From contig NZ_KE384021.1 of assembly GCF_000423465.1 (NCBI RefSeq), positions 435,115 through 499,114 on the forward strand: DNA of 64,000 nt, read 5' to 3'. The DNA is from Propionicicella superfundia DSM 22317 (GTDB lineage: Bacteria; Actinomycetota; Actinomycetes; Propionibacteriales; Propionibacteriaceae). A program made the position numbers and the translations under genes. The notes beneath the pieces were generated by a model. It saw only the letters and a list, made by a program, of their open reading frames with translations, did no database searches and was not told the origin of the DNA. Below, piece after piece: positions 40,606-50,144 of this stretch (within the stretch, counting starts at the first letter, position 1; every line of letters begins with the position of its first letter).

Positions 40606-41219
40606 CCGGGGCGTTCCTCGGCGGCTGTGTCGCCGGGCTGGCGGTCGCCGTGCCGGTGGGTGCGGTCGCGACGTTCATCATCCTTCTGTCGGCGCGTCAC
40701 GGGTGGCGAGTGGGCGCGGCAGCCGGGCTGGGCGCCGCGACGGCCGATGGCGTGTACGCCGTGGTCGCGGTTCTCGCCGGAGGCGTCGTTGCGCCGCTGG
40801 TGGAACAGGCCGGTCCCGCGCTGCGATGGGCCTCGGCGGTCCTCCTCGCCGGCATCGGCGCGACGATGGTGTGGCGCGGGCTGCGCACCGGTCCGGTGGC
40901 GTCGTCCGGTCCGCAGGACACGACGTCGCCGTTGCGTGCCTATCTGACGGTGCTGGGGATCACGGCCGTGAACCCCGTGACCGTGGTCTACTTCGCCGCC
41001 CTCGTCGTCGGTTCGCCGTTCGGCGAGATCGCCTCCGTGCCGGCCCGCGTCGCCTTCGTGACCGGCGCGTTCGCGGCGTCGGCCGTGTGGCAGATCGCTT
41101 TCGCCACCGGCGGATCGGCCTTGGGCCGCGTCGTGGCGTCGCCGCGGGGCCGGCGGGGGACGACCGTCCTGGGCGGCGCGATCGTCCTGGCGCTCGCCGT
41201 CCGGACGGTCCTCTTCTGA
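40602..41219 (+). CDS. LysE/RhtB-family amino-acid exporter
   Basis: A 205-residue protein with six membrane segments. VAGLAVAVPVGAVATFIILL carries the family's conserved P-x-G near the start. GWRVGAAAGLGAATADGVYA and GITAVNPVTVVYFAAL, with the NP motif of segment four, complete the signature. Family members export amino acids or analogues by proton antiport. The start overlaps a 33-codon leaderless ORF (ATGA), suggesting coupled translation. Specificity cannot be read from the sequence. Confidence 0.85.
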   Translation: MTGAFLGGCVAGLAVAVPVGAVATFIILLSARHGWRVGAAAGLGAATADGVYAVVAVLAGGVVAPLVEQAGPALRWASAVLLAGIGATMVWRGLRTGPVASSGPQDTTSPLRAYLTVLGITAVNPVTVVYFAALVVGSPFGEIASVPARVAFVTGAFAASAVWQIAFATGGSALGRVVASPRGRRGTTVLGGAIVLALAVRTVLF

Positions 41220-41353
41220 ATCACGGGCTCGCCGGACGCGAGCGGCGGGCGACGGACCCGCCGTGGGGCCGGGCATCCGGCATCCGGCGTCGGGGGGAGA
41301 GCGAATGCGGGGCGCCGAGGTAGATTCGGCGCCTCACGTGGGGAGGGAACACA

Positions 41354-42208
41354 ATGGTCACGCGCACTCTTCGCATCGGCGGCGAGTTCGTCCACGTCGC
41401 GCAGGCAGCGACCCCGGCGATCTTCATCCTGCAACCTCCGACGGCCCGGTACCTGTCGGGCGAGACCTGGTACACCGCGCCCGGCATCGACCTCCACGAG
41501 TACCGCGACCTGTTCGGCAACCGGTGTCACCGCACGGTGCTTCCGGCCGGCGAGTCCGTCGTGGCGTACTACGCCGTCGCCGACGTCCCCGACGACCTCG
41601 ACGAGGCGGACCTCTCCGCCCCGCAACTGCCCCCGGAGTCGATCCCCGAGGACCTCCTCGTGTACACGATGCCCAGCCGGTACGCCCAGTCGGACGTCCT
41701 CAGTCAGGAGGCGTGGGCCCTCTTCGGTCACCTGCCGGCGACATACGAGCGGCCGCGCGCGATCAGCGAGTTCGTCCATGCCCACCTCACCTATTCGACC
41801 GGGAGCACCGGGTCGTGGTGGACGGCCGTGGACGCCTTCAACAACCGCTACGGCGTGTGCCGCGACTTCGCGCATCTCATGGTCGCGCTGTGCCGGGCGC
41901 TGAACCTGCCCGCGCGGTACGTGACCGGGATGCTGCCCGATCTCGACGTCGTCCCCAACCCGGCGCCGATGGACTATCACGCGTGGTGCGAGGTGTACCT
42001 GGGGGATCGGTGGTGGACGTTCGACCCGCGTCACGATGCCCGGCGCAAGGGGCGGGTCCCCGTCGCCTACGGCCGGGACGCGGTGGACGTGGCGTTGTGC
42101 TCCACGTTCGGCTCTCCGTGGCTCAAGCGGATGACGGTCTTCTGCGAGGAGCTGGCCGGCGACCTCGCGGGGACGCCCTGGCCGCCGGTGCGGCGTCCCG
42201 CGGGCTGA
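41354..42208 (+). CDS. Transglutaminase-like cysteine-protease-fold protein
   Basis: A 284-residue protein. An N-terminal beta domain is followed by a transglutaminase-like core with the triad in order: Cys in NRYGVCRDFAHLMVALCRAL, His in MDYHAWCEVYLGDRWW, Asp in WTFDPRHDARRKG. No signal peptide or membrane segment is seen, so it acts in the cytoplasm. Relatives are often annotated as protease- or amidase-like and sit with circularly permuted ATP-grasp genes, which are absent here. ATG 41354 follows GGGAGGGAACACA. Confidence 0.88.
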   Translation: MVTRTLRIGGEFVHVAQAATPAIFILQPPTARYLSGETWYTAPGIDLHEYRDLFGNRCHRTVLPAGESVVAYYAVADVPDDLDEADLSAPQLPPESIPEDLLVYTMPSRYAQSDVLSQEAWALFGHLPATYERPRAISEFVHAHLTYSTGSTGSWWTAVDAFNNRYGVCRDFAHLMVALCRALNLPARYVTGMLPDLDVVPNPAPMDYHAWCEVYLGDRWWTFDPRHDARRKGRVPVAYGRDAVDVALCSTFGSPWLKRMTVFCEELAGDLAGTPWPPVRRPAG

Positions 42209-42240
42209 GACATCCCCGCGCCGAGGGCCCGAAACCCCCG

Positions 42241-42298
42241 CCGAACGCTCCCAAACTGCCGGAAAAGCGGCGAATTCCGGCAGTTTGGGAGCGCTCGG
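42241..42298. repeat. Intergenic palindromic element, copy 2 (24-bp stem)
   Basis: Two 24-nt arms (42241-42264 and 42275-42298) pair with a single mismatch around a 10-nt loop. The left arm starts CCGAACGCTCCC and the right ends GAGCGCTCGG. A diverged copy is at 30971-31032, also just after a gene end. It probably works as a terminator and may be a dispersed REP-like repeat. Confidence 0.85.
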
Positions 42299-42421
42299 CG
42301 GAGGCGGGGTGGGGGAAAGCGAGCGTTCGGTACGCGCCTGCCCGCGGTCGGGCAGGTCCCGGTGAAGGGCCTCAGCGGTGGGACATCGCGGGTCACGGCG
42401 AAAAGCGGGGGTAGCGTTGCT

Positions 42422-42447
42422 AACCTACGGTTCCGTAAGGGTAGGTT
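42422..42447. promoter_or_regulatory. Nested palindromes before the acyl-CoA synthetase
   Basis: AACCTAC and GTAGGTT are 7-nt inverted arms around 12 nt that contain ACGGTTCCGT, itself palindromic. The CTACGGTTCCGTAAGG core resembles operators of TetR-type fatty-acid regulators in mycobacteria. The cognate repressor is not next to it, so control is probably in trans. Confidence 0.65.
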
Positions 42448-42468
42448 CACGGAACGGGAGGGAGACCG

Positions 42469-44142
42469 ATGAGCAAGGCCACCGAGGCGATCCGCGAGGC
42501 CCGCGACCTGCTGCTGGCGCACCGTGGCGAGGCGGCCGTGGCTGCGGCCGACTTCCGGTGGCCCGACATCAGCGGCCCCTTCAACTGGGCCATCGACTGG
42601 TTCGACGCCATCGGCCGGGGTCGCGACACCCTGGCCCTGTGGATCAGGGAGACCGACGGCACCGACTCCACCTACACCTACGGCGAACTGGTCGACCGCT
42701 CCGACGCGGCGGCCGAATGGCTGCGCGGCGTCGGAGTGGGCATCGGCGACGTCGTCATGCTCATGCTCGGCAACCAGGTCGAGCTGTGGGTCGCGCAACT
42801 GGCCGTCATGAAGATCGGCGCGGTGATCCTGCCGACGACCGAAGCGCTCCCACCGGCCGACATCGCCGACCGGATCGCGCGCGCGAACGTCCGGGCCGTC
42901 ATCGCCAACCCCCGTGACGCCGACAAGTTCGCCAGCGTCGCCGGGGACTTCATCCGCATCACGACCGGCCACGAGCCCGCCGGCTGGCGCTCGTTCACCG
43001 AGGCGCGCGAGGTCGCCCCCGTGCCGCAGGCGATCGCGACCGACGCCTCCGACCCCGTCCTGGCGTATTTCACGTCCGGCACCACCAAGGATCCCAAGCT
43101 CGTCTTCCACACCCAGCTCTCGTACCCCGTCGGGCACCTCACGACGATGTACTTCATCGGCGTCCGGCCCGGTGACGTACACCTCAACATCAGCTCCCCC
43201 GGCTGGGGCAAGCACGCATGGAGCAGCTTCTTCTCCCCGTGGCTGGCCGAGGCGACCGTCTTCGTGTACAACTACCGCCGGTTCGACGCGGCGGACCTCA
43301 TCGCGCAACTGGAGAACGCCCACATCGCCTGTTTCTGCGCCCCGCCGACCGTCTGGCGGATGATGCTGCTCGCCAATCTGGGGTCGCGTCCGGCCGGCCT
43401 GCGCGAGATCGTCGGCGCCGGGGAGCCGCTGAACCCCGAGGTCATCAAACGCGTACAGGACGCATGGGGGCTCACGATCCGCGACGGGTACGGCCAGACC
43501 GAGACGACCTGCATCGTCGGGAACGCCCCTGGTGAGATCGTGAAGCCGGGCTCGATGGGGCGGCGGATGCCGGGGACCGACCTGGTCGTCATCGATCCCG
43601 ACACGAAGCGGCCGGACGCTCACGGCGAGGTGTGCCTCCCGGTCGACCCGTGGCCGTTCAACCTCATGTCCGGATACGCCGATGCCGCCCAGGTGCGGCA
43701 GGCGATCCACGGCGGGTACTACCACACCGGGGATCTCGTGTCGCAGGACGAGGACGGCTACCTCACCTATGTCGGACGCACCGACGACGTCTTCAAGGCG
43801 TCCGACTACAAGGTGTCGCCCTTCGAGCTGGAGAGCGTCCTGCTGGAGCACCCTGCCGTGGCCGAGGCCGCCGTCGTCCCCGCGGCCGACCCGGTGCGCC
43901 TCGCCGTGCCGAAGGCATACGTCCACCTCGCGCCGGGATGGGAACCGAGCCGCGACACGGCGCTGACGATCCTGCGATACGCGAAGGAGAACCTCGCTCC
44001 GTACCTGCGTGTGCGCCGGCTGGAGTTCGCGGAGCTGCCGAAGACGATCTCGGGCAAGATCCGCCGCGTCGCGCTGCGCTTCCAGGAAGGGCGCGACGAG
44101 TTCCGGTACGAGGACTTCACGGAGCTGGCGACCCGTCGCTGA
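42469..44142 (+). CDS. AMP-forming acyl-CoA synthetase (medium-chain / acetyl-type)
   Basis: A 557-residue ANL enzyme that activates a carboxylate to acyl-AMP and then acyl-CoA. The P-loop is AYFTSGTTKDPKLV, then RDGYGQTETTCIVGN, GYYHTGDLVSQDEDGYL, GRTDDVFKASDYKVSPFE (hinge) and the C-terminal catalytic Lys in KTISGKIRRVALR. The order and the KHAWSSFFSPW region fit medium-chain/benzoate-type synthetases rather than AcsA. ATG 42469 follows GGGAGGGA. A nested palindrome 20-45 nt upstream suggests TetR-type control by fatty acyl compounds. It is probably monocistronic. Confidence 0.9.
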   Translation: MSKATEAIREARDLLLAHRGEAAVAAADFRWPDISGPFNWAIDWFDAIGRGRDTLALWIRETDGTDSTYTYGELVDRSDAAAEWLRGVGVGIGDVVMLMLGNQVELWVAQLAVMKIGAVILPTTEALPPADIADRIARANVRAVIANPRDADKFASVAGDFIRITTGHEPAGWRSFTEAREVAPVPQAIATDASDPVLAYFTSGTTKDPKLVFHTQLSYPVGHLTTMYFIGVRPGDVHLNISSPGWGKHAWSSFFSPWLAEATVFVYNYRRFDAADLIAQLENAHIACFCAPPTVWRMMLLANLGSRPAGLREIVGAGEPLNPEVIKRVQDAWGLTIRDGYGQTETTCIVGNAPGEIVKPGSMGRRMPGTDLVVIDPDTKRPDAHGEVCLPVDPWPFNLMSGYADAAQVRQAIHGGYYHTGDLVSQDEDGYLTYVGRTDDVFKASDYKVSPFELESVLLEHPAVAEAAVVPAADPVRLAVPKAYVHLAPGWEPSRDTALTILRYAKENLAPYLRVRRLEFAELPKTISGKIRRVALRFQEGRDEFRYEDFTELATRR

Positions 44143-44258
44143 TCCGCCCGGCAGCGCCGCCCCGGGCGCCGCGATCGCCGCTCGCGTTGACGAAGAGGTG
44201 CTCGCCGAGCCGCGCGGACGGTGGGTGAACCGGCACCGGGAGGGGCAAGATTGTCGCC

Positions 44259-45698
44259 ATGAGCGAATCGGTGGGAGCGTCCCCTCAGCACAGCGGCGCC
44301 TCGGCGACCATGCGCGGCCGCCAGGTCGTGATCGTCGGGGGAGGGCCCGCCGGCTATGAGGCGGCCCTCGTCGCTCGCCAGCTCGCCTCGGAGGTGACCC
44401 TCGTCGAGCGCCAGGGCGTGGGCGGTGCCGCCGTCCTCACCGACGTGGTCCCGTCGAAGACGCTCATCGCCACCGCCGAATGGCGGTCGGTGATCGAGAG
44501 TGCCGACGAGCTGGGCGTCCATCTGGACGGCGCGACCGCGCTGCCGGTCGACCTCGGCGAGGTCAACGCCCGCGTCCGCGGGCTGGCCGCGCAGCAGTCC
44601 GCCGACATCCGCGCGCGCCTGGAACGCGAGGGTGTTCGCGTCTTCGACGGCGCCGGCCGGATCGTGACGGCGGGCGTCGTCCAGGCGACGGCCGCCGACG
44701 GCGCCGAGTCCGAACTGGACGCCGACGTGATCCTGGTCGCGACGGGCGCGTCTCCGCGCGTCCTGTCCTCGGCGCGGCCCGATGGGGAGCGCATCCTCAC
44801 ATGGACGCAGCTCTACTCCCTGACGGAGCTGCCCGAACGCCTGATCGTCGTCGGCTCGGGCGTGACCGGCGCCGAGTTCGCGGGCGCGTTCGGGGCGCTC
44901 GGATGCGACGTCGTCCTCATCTCCAGCAGGGACCGGGTTCTGCCCGGCGAGGATCCCGATGCCGCGGCACTGATCGAGGAGGCGTTCCGGCGCCGCGGGA
45001 TGCGGGTCCTGTCCCGGTCGCGCGCCGCCGCCGCCGAGCGCCGCGGCGACAGTGTCGTCGTCACCCTCGAGGACGGCCGCGAGGTGACGGGCTCGCACTG
45101 CCTGATGGCCGTGGGGGGCGTCCCGAACTCGGCCGGGCTGGGGCTGGAGGAGGCCGGGGTCGCGCTGACCCGGTCCGGCCACGTCCAGGTCGATCGGGTC
45201 TCGCGGACGACGGTGCCCCAGATCTATGCCGCCGGCGACGTGACCGGCGTGCTGCCTCTCGCGTCGGTCGCGGCGACTCAGGGCCGGATCGCGATGTGGC
45301 ATGCCCTCGGCGATGCCGTCGCGCCGCTGGACACCCGCAACGTGCCCGCGAACGTGTTCACCGCACCCGAGATCGCGACCGTCGGCATCAGCGCGGCGGC
45401 CGCCGCCGAGCACGGCGCACGGGCGACGACGGTCCCGCTGGCGCGCAACGCCCGGGCGAAGATGCAGGGAATCCACGAGGGGTTCATCAAGATCATCGCC
45501 CGCGACGGCGACGGGACCGTCCTGGGCGGGGTCGTCGTCGGGCCGCGGGCCAGCGAGTTCATCCACGTCCTGACTCTCGCGGTGACCACCCGCGTCACGG
45601 TCGACCAACTCGCCAGCGCCATGACGATCTATCCGTCGCTGTCGGGCTCGATGGCCGAGGCCGCCCGGCAGTTGCACGCGGCCCCGTCGCAGCGCTGA
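44259..45698 (+). CDS. lpdA: FAD-dependent pyridine nucleotide oxidoreductase, LpdA-like NAD(P)H quinone reductase
   Basis: A 479-residue flavoprotein with the lipoamide-dehydrogenase fold. FAD binding is VVIVGGGPAGYEAALVARQL, NAD(P) binding is LIVVGSGVTGAEFAGAFGAL, and the second FAD motif is PQIYAAGDVTGVLPLA. The redox CxxxxC pair is absent: the region reads GVGGAAVLTDVVPSKTLI. This matches Mycobacterium LpdA, which reduces quinones rather than disulfides, and the C-terminal interface lacks the HxxxxE His-Glu pair. ATG 44259 lies 6 nt after AAGATT, again possibly leaderless. Confidence 0.85.
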   Translation: MSESVGASPQHSGASATMRGRQVVIVGGGPAGYEAALVARQLASEVTLVERQGVGGAAVLTDVVPSKTLIATAEWRSVIESADELGVHLDGATALPVDLGEVNARVRGLAAQQSADIRARLEREGVRVFDGAGRIVTAGVVQATAADGAESELDADVILVATGASPRVLSSARPDGERILTWTQLYSLTELPERLIVVGSGVTGAEFAGAFGALGCDVVLISSRDRVLPGEDPDAAALIEEAFRRRGMRVLSRSRAAAAERRGDSVVVTLEDGREVTGSHCLMAVGGVPNSAGLGLEEAGVALTRSGHVQVDRVSRTTVPQIYAAGDVTGVLPLASVAATQGRIAMWHALGDAVAPLDTRNVPANVFTAPEIATVGISAAAAAEHGARATTVPLARNARAKMQGIHEGFIKIIARDGDGTVLGGVVVGPRASEFIHVLTLAVTTRVTVDQLASAMTIYPSLSGSMAEAARQLHAAPSQR

Positions 45699-45851
45699 CC
45701 GACCGACGTCCCCGGCCTTCCCGCCGCGGCCGGCCGGGCGAGGCTCGGGGGCTGCCCGGAGTCGTCCCCCAGCCCGCCCGGATGCCCGGAGCGGCGGCGG
45801 ATGCTGTGAGTACCCTGGGGCCCAGATTCGACCCGAGAGGAAGCCACGCCG

Positions 45852-46763
45852 ATGACTGCTGGGTCCCTGAGCCCGCTCGCCGCCCGCACCGAGGACCTGC
45901 GCAAGGTATACGGCCATGGTGAGGCGGCGGTCGTCGCGCTCGCCGGCGTGACCCTCGGGTTCGAGCGCGGCAAGTTCACCGCCGTGATGGGGGCGTCCGG
46001 CTCGGGGAAGTCGACGCTCATGCACTGCGTCGCCGGCCTCGACAATCCCACGGGTGGCGCCGTGTTCATCGGCGACACGGAGATCGGCCGGTTGAAGGAC
46101 AAGCAGCTCACGCTGCTGCGCCGTGAGCGCATCGGCTTCGTCTTCCAGTCGTTCAACCTCATCCCGACGCTGACGGCCGACGAGAACATCCTGCTGCCGC
46201 TCTCCATCGCGGGGCGCAAACCCGACCCCGAGTGGTACGACCTCATCATCGACACGGTGGGCCTGCGGGACAGGCTCACCCACAAACCGAGCGAGTTGTC
46301 CGGAGGCCAGCAGCAGCGGGTGGCCTGCGCCCGCGCGCTGATGAGCAAGCCCGACATCGTGTTCGCCGACGAGCCCACCGGCAACCTCGATTCGCGCTCC
46401 GGCGCCGAGGTGCTGGCATTCCTGCGCCGCAGCGTGGACGATTTCGGACAGACGATCGTCATGGTCACGCACGACCCCGTGGGTGCCGCCTACACCGACC
46501 GGGTCGTGTTCCTCGCCGACGGCGAGGTCGTCGACGAACTGCGCAGCCCGTCCCGTGAGGACGTCCTGCGGGCGATGGGCCGGCTCGAGCCGGCCGGCGG
46601 GCGGACGGCACGCCCGGCCACGCCACCCGGGGGCCGCGTCCTGCTTCCCGGTGACGTGGCGCCCGCGCACAGCGAGGCGGCGTTGCTGCCCGGCTCATCC
46701 GAACTCGCCGTCCCACCGTCCGAGGGGACGCCCCAGGAGGCGCGCCGCGTGGTGGAGGACTGA
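45852..46763 (+). CDS. MacB/LolD-type ABC ATP-binding protein
   Basis: A 303-residue ATPase. Walker A is GASGSGKST, the Q-loop is IGFVFQSFNLIPTLTADEN, the signature LSGGQQQR, Walker B VFADEPTGNLDSRSG and the H-loop MVTHDPVGAA. About 70 extra C-terminal residues, Pro/Ala-rich, are unusual and probably disordered. ATG 45852 follows GAGGAAGCC. It shares a base with the FtsX-type permease start (TGATG). MacB-class proteins do not pump by alternating access but transmit ATP energy mechanically to exported peptides, lipids or drugs. Confidence 0.92.
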   Translation: MTAGSLSPLAARTEDLRKVYGHGEAAVVALAGVTLGFERGKFTAVMGASGSGKSTLMHCVAGLDNPTGGAVFIGDTEIGRLKDKQLTLLRRERIGFVFQSFNLIPTLTADENILLPLSIAGRKPDPEWYDLIIDTVGLRDRLTHKPSELSGGQQQRVACARALMSKPDIVFADEPTGNLDSRSGAEVLAFLRRSVDDFGQTIVMVTHDPVGAAYTDRVVFLADGEVVDELRSPSREDVLRAMGRLEPAGGRTARPATPPGGRVLLPGDVAPAHSEAALLPGSSELAVPPSEGTPQEARRVVED

Positions 46764-49312
46764 TGCTCCGGGCCAGTTGGAAGTCGCTGCTCGGACACAA
46801 GCTGCGGATGCTGATGAGCGCATTCGCCATCGTCCTCGGCGTCGCGTTCGTGGCCGGGTCCCTGCTGTTCACCGACATGCTCTCCGCGTCGCTGAACGGG
46901 CTGCTCAAGGGCACTGTCGCCGACGTGAACGTGGGCCTCAAGGGCCAGTACGACGACGCGACCATGACCGACCTCGACTCGGCCCGCGTCGAGGTGACGC
47001 CTGCCGTCCTGGAGCGGATCCGCGACGTCCCGGGGGTGGCGGCGGCGTACGGGAACAACGTCGGCACGACGCTGTACCCGCTCAGCAAGTCGGGCCAGCT
47101 CATCTCGTCGCCCGGGGCGCCCACGATCACGTCGAACTACATCAAGGCTCCCGCGGCGGGCGGGCAGCAGGGCCTCGTCATCAAGTCGGGGCACGCCCCC
47201 GGAGACGGTGAGGTCATGCTCGACCCCACGGCGCTGGAGCGTGGCGGCTACAAGGTCGGCGACATCATGGCCGCCGTGGACGTGCTGACGGGCAAGCCGG
47301 TCCCGTTCAAGATCGTCGGCACCGCGACGTGGGGATCCGGGACGACGTTCGGCGCGACCTACATGTTCGTCAGCGACGAGACGTCCAAGCAGCTTTTCAC
47401 CGGCGGCAAGGACGCCTACCTGACGGCCTGGGTGGTCGCCGACCGGCGGGCCGACGTCGAGCAGGTCACCGCTGATGTCGGCAAGGTGCTTCCGTCCGGT
47501 CTGGAGGCGTTGAGCGCCGACACGGTCACCGAGAAGACCCAGGAGACGCTCAACCAGGGCCTGTCGTTCGTGAACACGTTCCTGCTCGTGTTCGCGGCGA
47601 TCGCGCTCATCGTCGCCACGTTCCTCATCGTCAACACGTTCTCGATCATCGTCGCCCAACGCGGCCGGGAGCTTGCGCTGCTGCGCGCGATGGGCGCCTC
47701 GCGTGCCCAGGTGCGGGTCTCCGTCCTGTTCGAGGCGGCGATCATCGGCCTCGGCGGGGCCACCGCGGGGATCGGCTTCGGCTGGCTCCTCGCCACCGGC
47801 ATCAACGGGCTCATGGCCTATGTCGGCGTCGACCTGGGGGGTGCCCTGCCCGGGTTGAGCCCCACGGCCGTGATCGCGTCGTACGCCGTGGGCCTGCTCG
47901 TCACGCTCGGGGCGGCGTACGTCCCCGCGGCGCGGGCCTCGAAGGTGCCGCCGATCGCGGCGATGACGGGGGAGTACATGACGGGCACCCAGGGGCTCGG
48001 CAGGCGGACGATCCTGTCGGTCGTCATGATCGCGGCCGGTGCGGTCGCGATGGCAGGCGGGTTGTTCGGCTGGTTCCCCGAGGCGCTGGCCTGCGTCGGT
48101 GTCGGCGCCCTGCTGATCCTGCTCGGCGTCGCCGGTGCCGGCCCGCTGCTGGGCCGACCGGTGACCTGGGTGCTCGGCCGGGTCTACGGGCTGGCGTTCG
48201 GATCGGTCGGACGGCTGGCGGAGCTCAATGCGGCGCGGAACCCGCGCCGCACGGCCGCGACGGCGTCCGCCCTGATGATCGGGCTCGCGCTCGTGGTGAC
48301 GATGGCGATCCTCGGCCAGACGTCCAAGACCAGCGTCGCGAGCATCGTGGCGACCGGCTTCCGCGGCGACCTGACGGTCTCGTCGCTCGCCGCGCAGATG
48401 GCTCCCTCCGTGGGCGACAGGATCGAGAAGGTCGATGGTGTCGCCGACCTGTACCGCACCCGTCGGGCGGCTGCGCGCGTCGGTTCCGACAACGCGAACA
48501 TCCTCGCCATGGATGCGGCGGCGTTCGGGCGGACGTCGGAGATGACGATGCAGTCCGGCGAGCTGACCGATGCGGTCGACACGGTCGTCGTCAAGGACAC
48601 CTGGGCCACCGAGCACGGGTACACGACCGGCTCCACGATCACCGCGACGATCCGCGACAAGGACGTGCCGCTGAGGGTGACGGGCATCTTCTCCGCGCCG
48701 CAGAACTCGGGTGTGCCGGGGATGATCAGCAACCTCGGCACCCTGGAGCGGGCCGGGGTTCCGGAGATGGACACGGAATACGTCCTGTACGTCTCGCCGG
48801 GCCAGAGCGTGGACGATGTGCGGCAGCGGGTGGCCGACGCCGTGTCGGATCAGCCGCTGATCAGCGTGAACGATGTCGCCAGCATCACCCAGCAGGCCAC
48901 CTCGGCCATCGACCAGTTGCTGGCCGTCATCTATGCCCTGCTCGCCCTCGCGATCATCATCGCCGTCCTCGGCATCGTCAACACGCTGGCACTGTCGGTG
49001 ATCGAGCGGACGCGGGAGATCGGGCTGTTGCGCGCGATCGGGCTCACCCGTGGCCAGCTTCGGCGCATGGTGACGCTGGAGTCGGTGGTGGTGGCGCTCC
49101 TCGGTGCGTTCCTCGGCGTGGGCATGGGGCTGGTGTTCGGCGTGGCCCTGCAGCGTCCGCTCGCCGACCAGGGTCTCGACAAGCTGGACATCCCGTGGCC
49201 GCTGCTCGGCCTGTTCCTCGTCGTATCGGTGCTCGTCGGCATCCTCGCGGCGGTGTGGCCGGCCCGGCGGGCGGCGCAACTCGACGTGTTGCAGGCGATC
49301 GCCACCGAGTGA
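46763..49312 (+). CDS. FtsX-like (MacB-type) ABC permease, duplicated form
   Basis: An 849-residue permease. It has an N-terminal membrane anchor (MLMSAFAIVLGVAFVAGSLL), a periplasmic domain, FtsX helices at about 265-390 (IVATFLIVNTFSIIVAQRGR, ELALLRAMGASRAQVRVSVL), a further pair near 430, a second external domain at 480-700, and a last FtsX block (IIAVLGIVNTLALSVIERTR, EIGLLRAIGLTRGQLRRMV). The repeated NTFSIIVAQRGRELALLRA / NTLALSVIERTREIGLLRA segments show internal duplication. It pairs with the ATPase just upstream. The substrate is unknown; lipoproteins or antimicrobials are usual. Confidence 0.92.
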   Translation: MLRASWKSLLGHKLRMLMSAFAIVLGVAFVAGSLLFTDMLSASLNGLLKGTVADVNVGLKGQYDDATMTDLDSARVEVTPAVLERIRDVPGVAAAYGNNVGTTLYPLSKSGQLISSPGAPTITSNYIKAPAAGGQQGLVIKSGHAPGDGEVMLDPTALERGGYKVGDIMAAVDVLTGKPVPFKIVGTATWGSGTTFGATYMFVSDETSKQLFTGGKDAYLTAWVVADRRADVEQVTADVGKVLPSGLEALSADTVTEKTQETLNQGLSFVNTFLLVFAAIALIVATFLIVNTFSIIVAQRGRELALLRAMGASRAQVRVSVLFEAAIIGLGGATAGIGFGWLLATGINGLMAYVGVDLGGALPGLSPTAVIASYAVGLLVTLGAAYVPAARASKVPPIAAMTGEYMTGTQGLGRRTILSVVMIAAGAVAMAGGLFGWFPEALACVGVGALLILLGVAGAGPLLGRPVTWVLGRVYGLAFGSVGRLAELNAARNPRRTAATASALMIGLALVVTMAILGQTSKTSVASIVATGFRGDLTVSSLAAQMAPSVGDRIEKVDGVADLYRTRRAAARVGSDNANILAMDAAAFGRTSEMTMQSGELTDAVDTVVVKDTWATEHGYTTGSTITATIRDKDVPLRVTGIFSAPQNSGVPGMISNLGTLERAGVPEMDTEYVLYVSPGQSVDDVRQRVADAVSDQPLISVNDVASITQQATSAIDQLLAVIYALLALAIIIAVLGIVNTLALSVIERTREIGLLRAIGLTRGQLRRMVTLESVVVALLGAFLGVGMGLVFGVALQRPLADQGLDKLDIPWPLLGLFLVVSVLVGILAAVWPARRAAQLDVLQAIATE

Positions 49313-49390
49313 CGTTGGCGTCGCTGGGCAAGGTCCACACGCAGGCTCGGTGAGAGTGGTCTGCTCACGTCGCACCACCCGCCATGGAGG

Positions 49391-49915
49391 TCATTTCAGC
49401 CCCAACTGTGATGCCAGAGCGCCAAGCCCGAACGAGCCCTCACGGCTCGCGCCAGCGACGTCGCCGTCGACGGGAAACACGCCCTGCGTGGGTGATACGA
49501 GCCCGGCCGGCCGGTCATCGTGTGTCGTCAAGAACACGACATAGCGTTTCCCGACGGCCAGATCGATCGTCTCGGCGGTGCCGTTGTCCGGGATCGCTGC
49601 GAGTTCGATCCGCGACGGAATCCCGGCTTGGATCGACTTCAGGACATCGGCGGTGTACACGGTCATGCGACTCGTCTCGATCACGGCCGATCTGGATTCG
49701 GTGACCTCGACCAGCGCCACCGCATCCGATTCTCTCAGCAGAGAATCCACGTCGCTGTAGTAGGGCGAATCGGCTGCGATCCGTCCGCCGGTCGAAATGG
49801 TCGTCATCGCGGGTGAGGCCTGTGAGGAGCATCCGATCAGGAGGAGGGGGATGGCGGCGGCAACCACAGGCGTCGCGAGTCTCCTATTGCGTGTGGGGGG
49901 TCGTGAGTGCTTCAT
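49391..49915 (-). CDS. Secreted lipoprotein, hypothetical
   Basis: A 174-residue protein. A basic start (KHSRPPTRNRR) and a hydrophobic stretch (VVAAAIPLLLIGCSS) end in a lipobox (LIGC), so it should be lipidated and exported. The mature part has ADSPYYSDVDSLLRESDAVA, SRMTVYTADVLKSIQAG and KRYVVFLTTHDDRPAG. The pattern resembles small secreted beta-proteins that sit in membranes or bind metals, but I know no named family. ATG 49915 is used. It converges on the ABC permease, 78 bp apart. Confidence 0.65.
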   Translation of the reverse strand: MKHSRPPTRNRRLATPVVAAAIPLLLIGCSSQASPAMTTISTGGRIAADSPYYSDVDSLLRESDAVALVEVTESRSAVIETSRMTVYTADVLKSIQAGIPSRIELAAIPDNGTAETIDLAVGKRYVVFLTTHDDRPAGLVSPTQGVFPVDGDVAGASREGSFGLGALASQLGLK

Positions 49916-50144
49916 GGCGGTTCTCTCGGCTGGGGTGCTCCTGATGTTGCGCTGCATCTCGCGTTGCGCACGCCTGAGTGTCTTCCGCGAGATGTGTGTC
50001 GGATTGTGTGACGTGCGGAGCTGTCGGCCCAAGTCCCCGCTCGGGTGACCTGTGTCGCTCGACCATCGGAGGCCTGCCGCGTGCGCCACCGGTATCGGAA
50101 GCAGCGAGAGCCTGGTTCCGCCGCGTGTCGGCTGGGAGTGGCCG

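Noticed and set aside
43806-46670. 954-codon minus-strand frame
   Set aside because: Antisense of acyl-CoA synthetase, LpdA-like and ABC genes.
46490-49378. 962-codon minus-strand frame over the ABC permease
   Set aside because: Antisense of the FtsX-type permease; arises from G/C at third positions in high-GC DNA.
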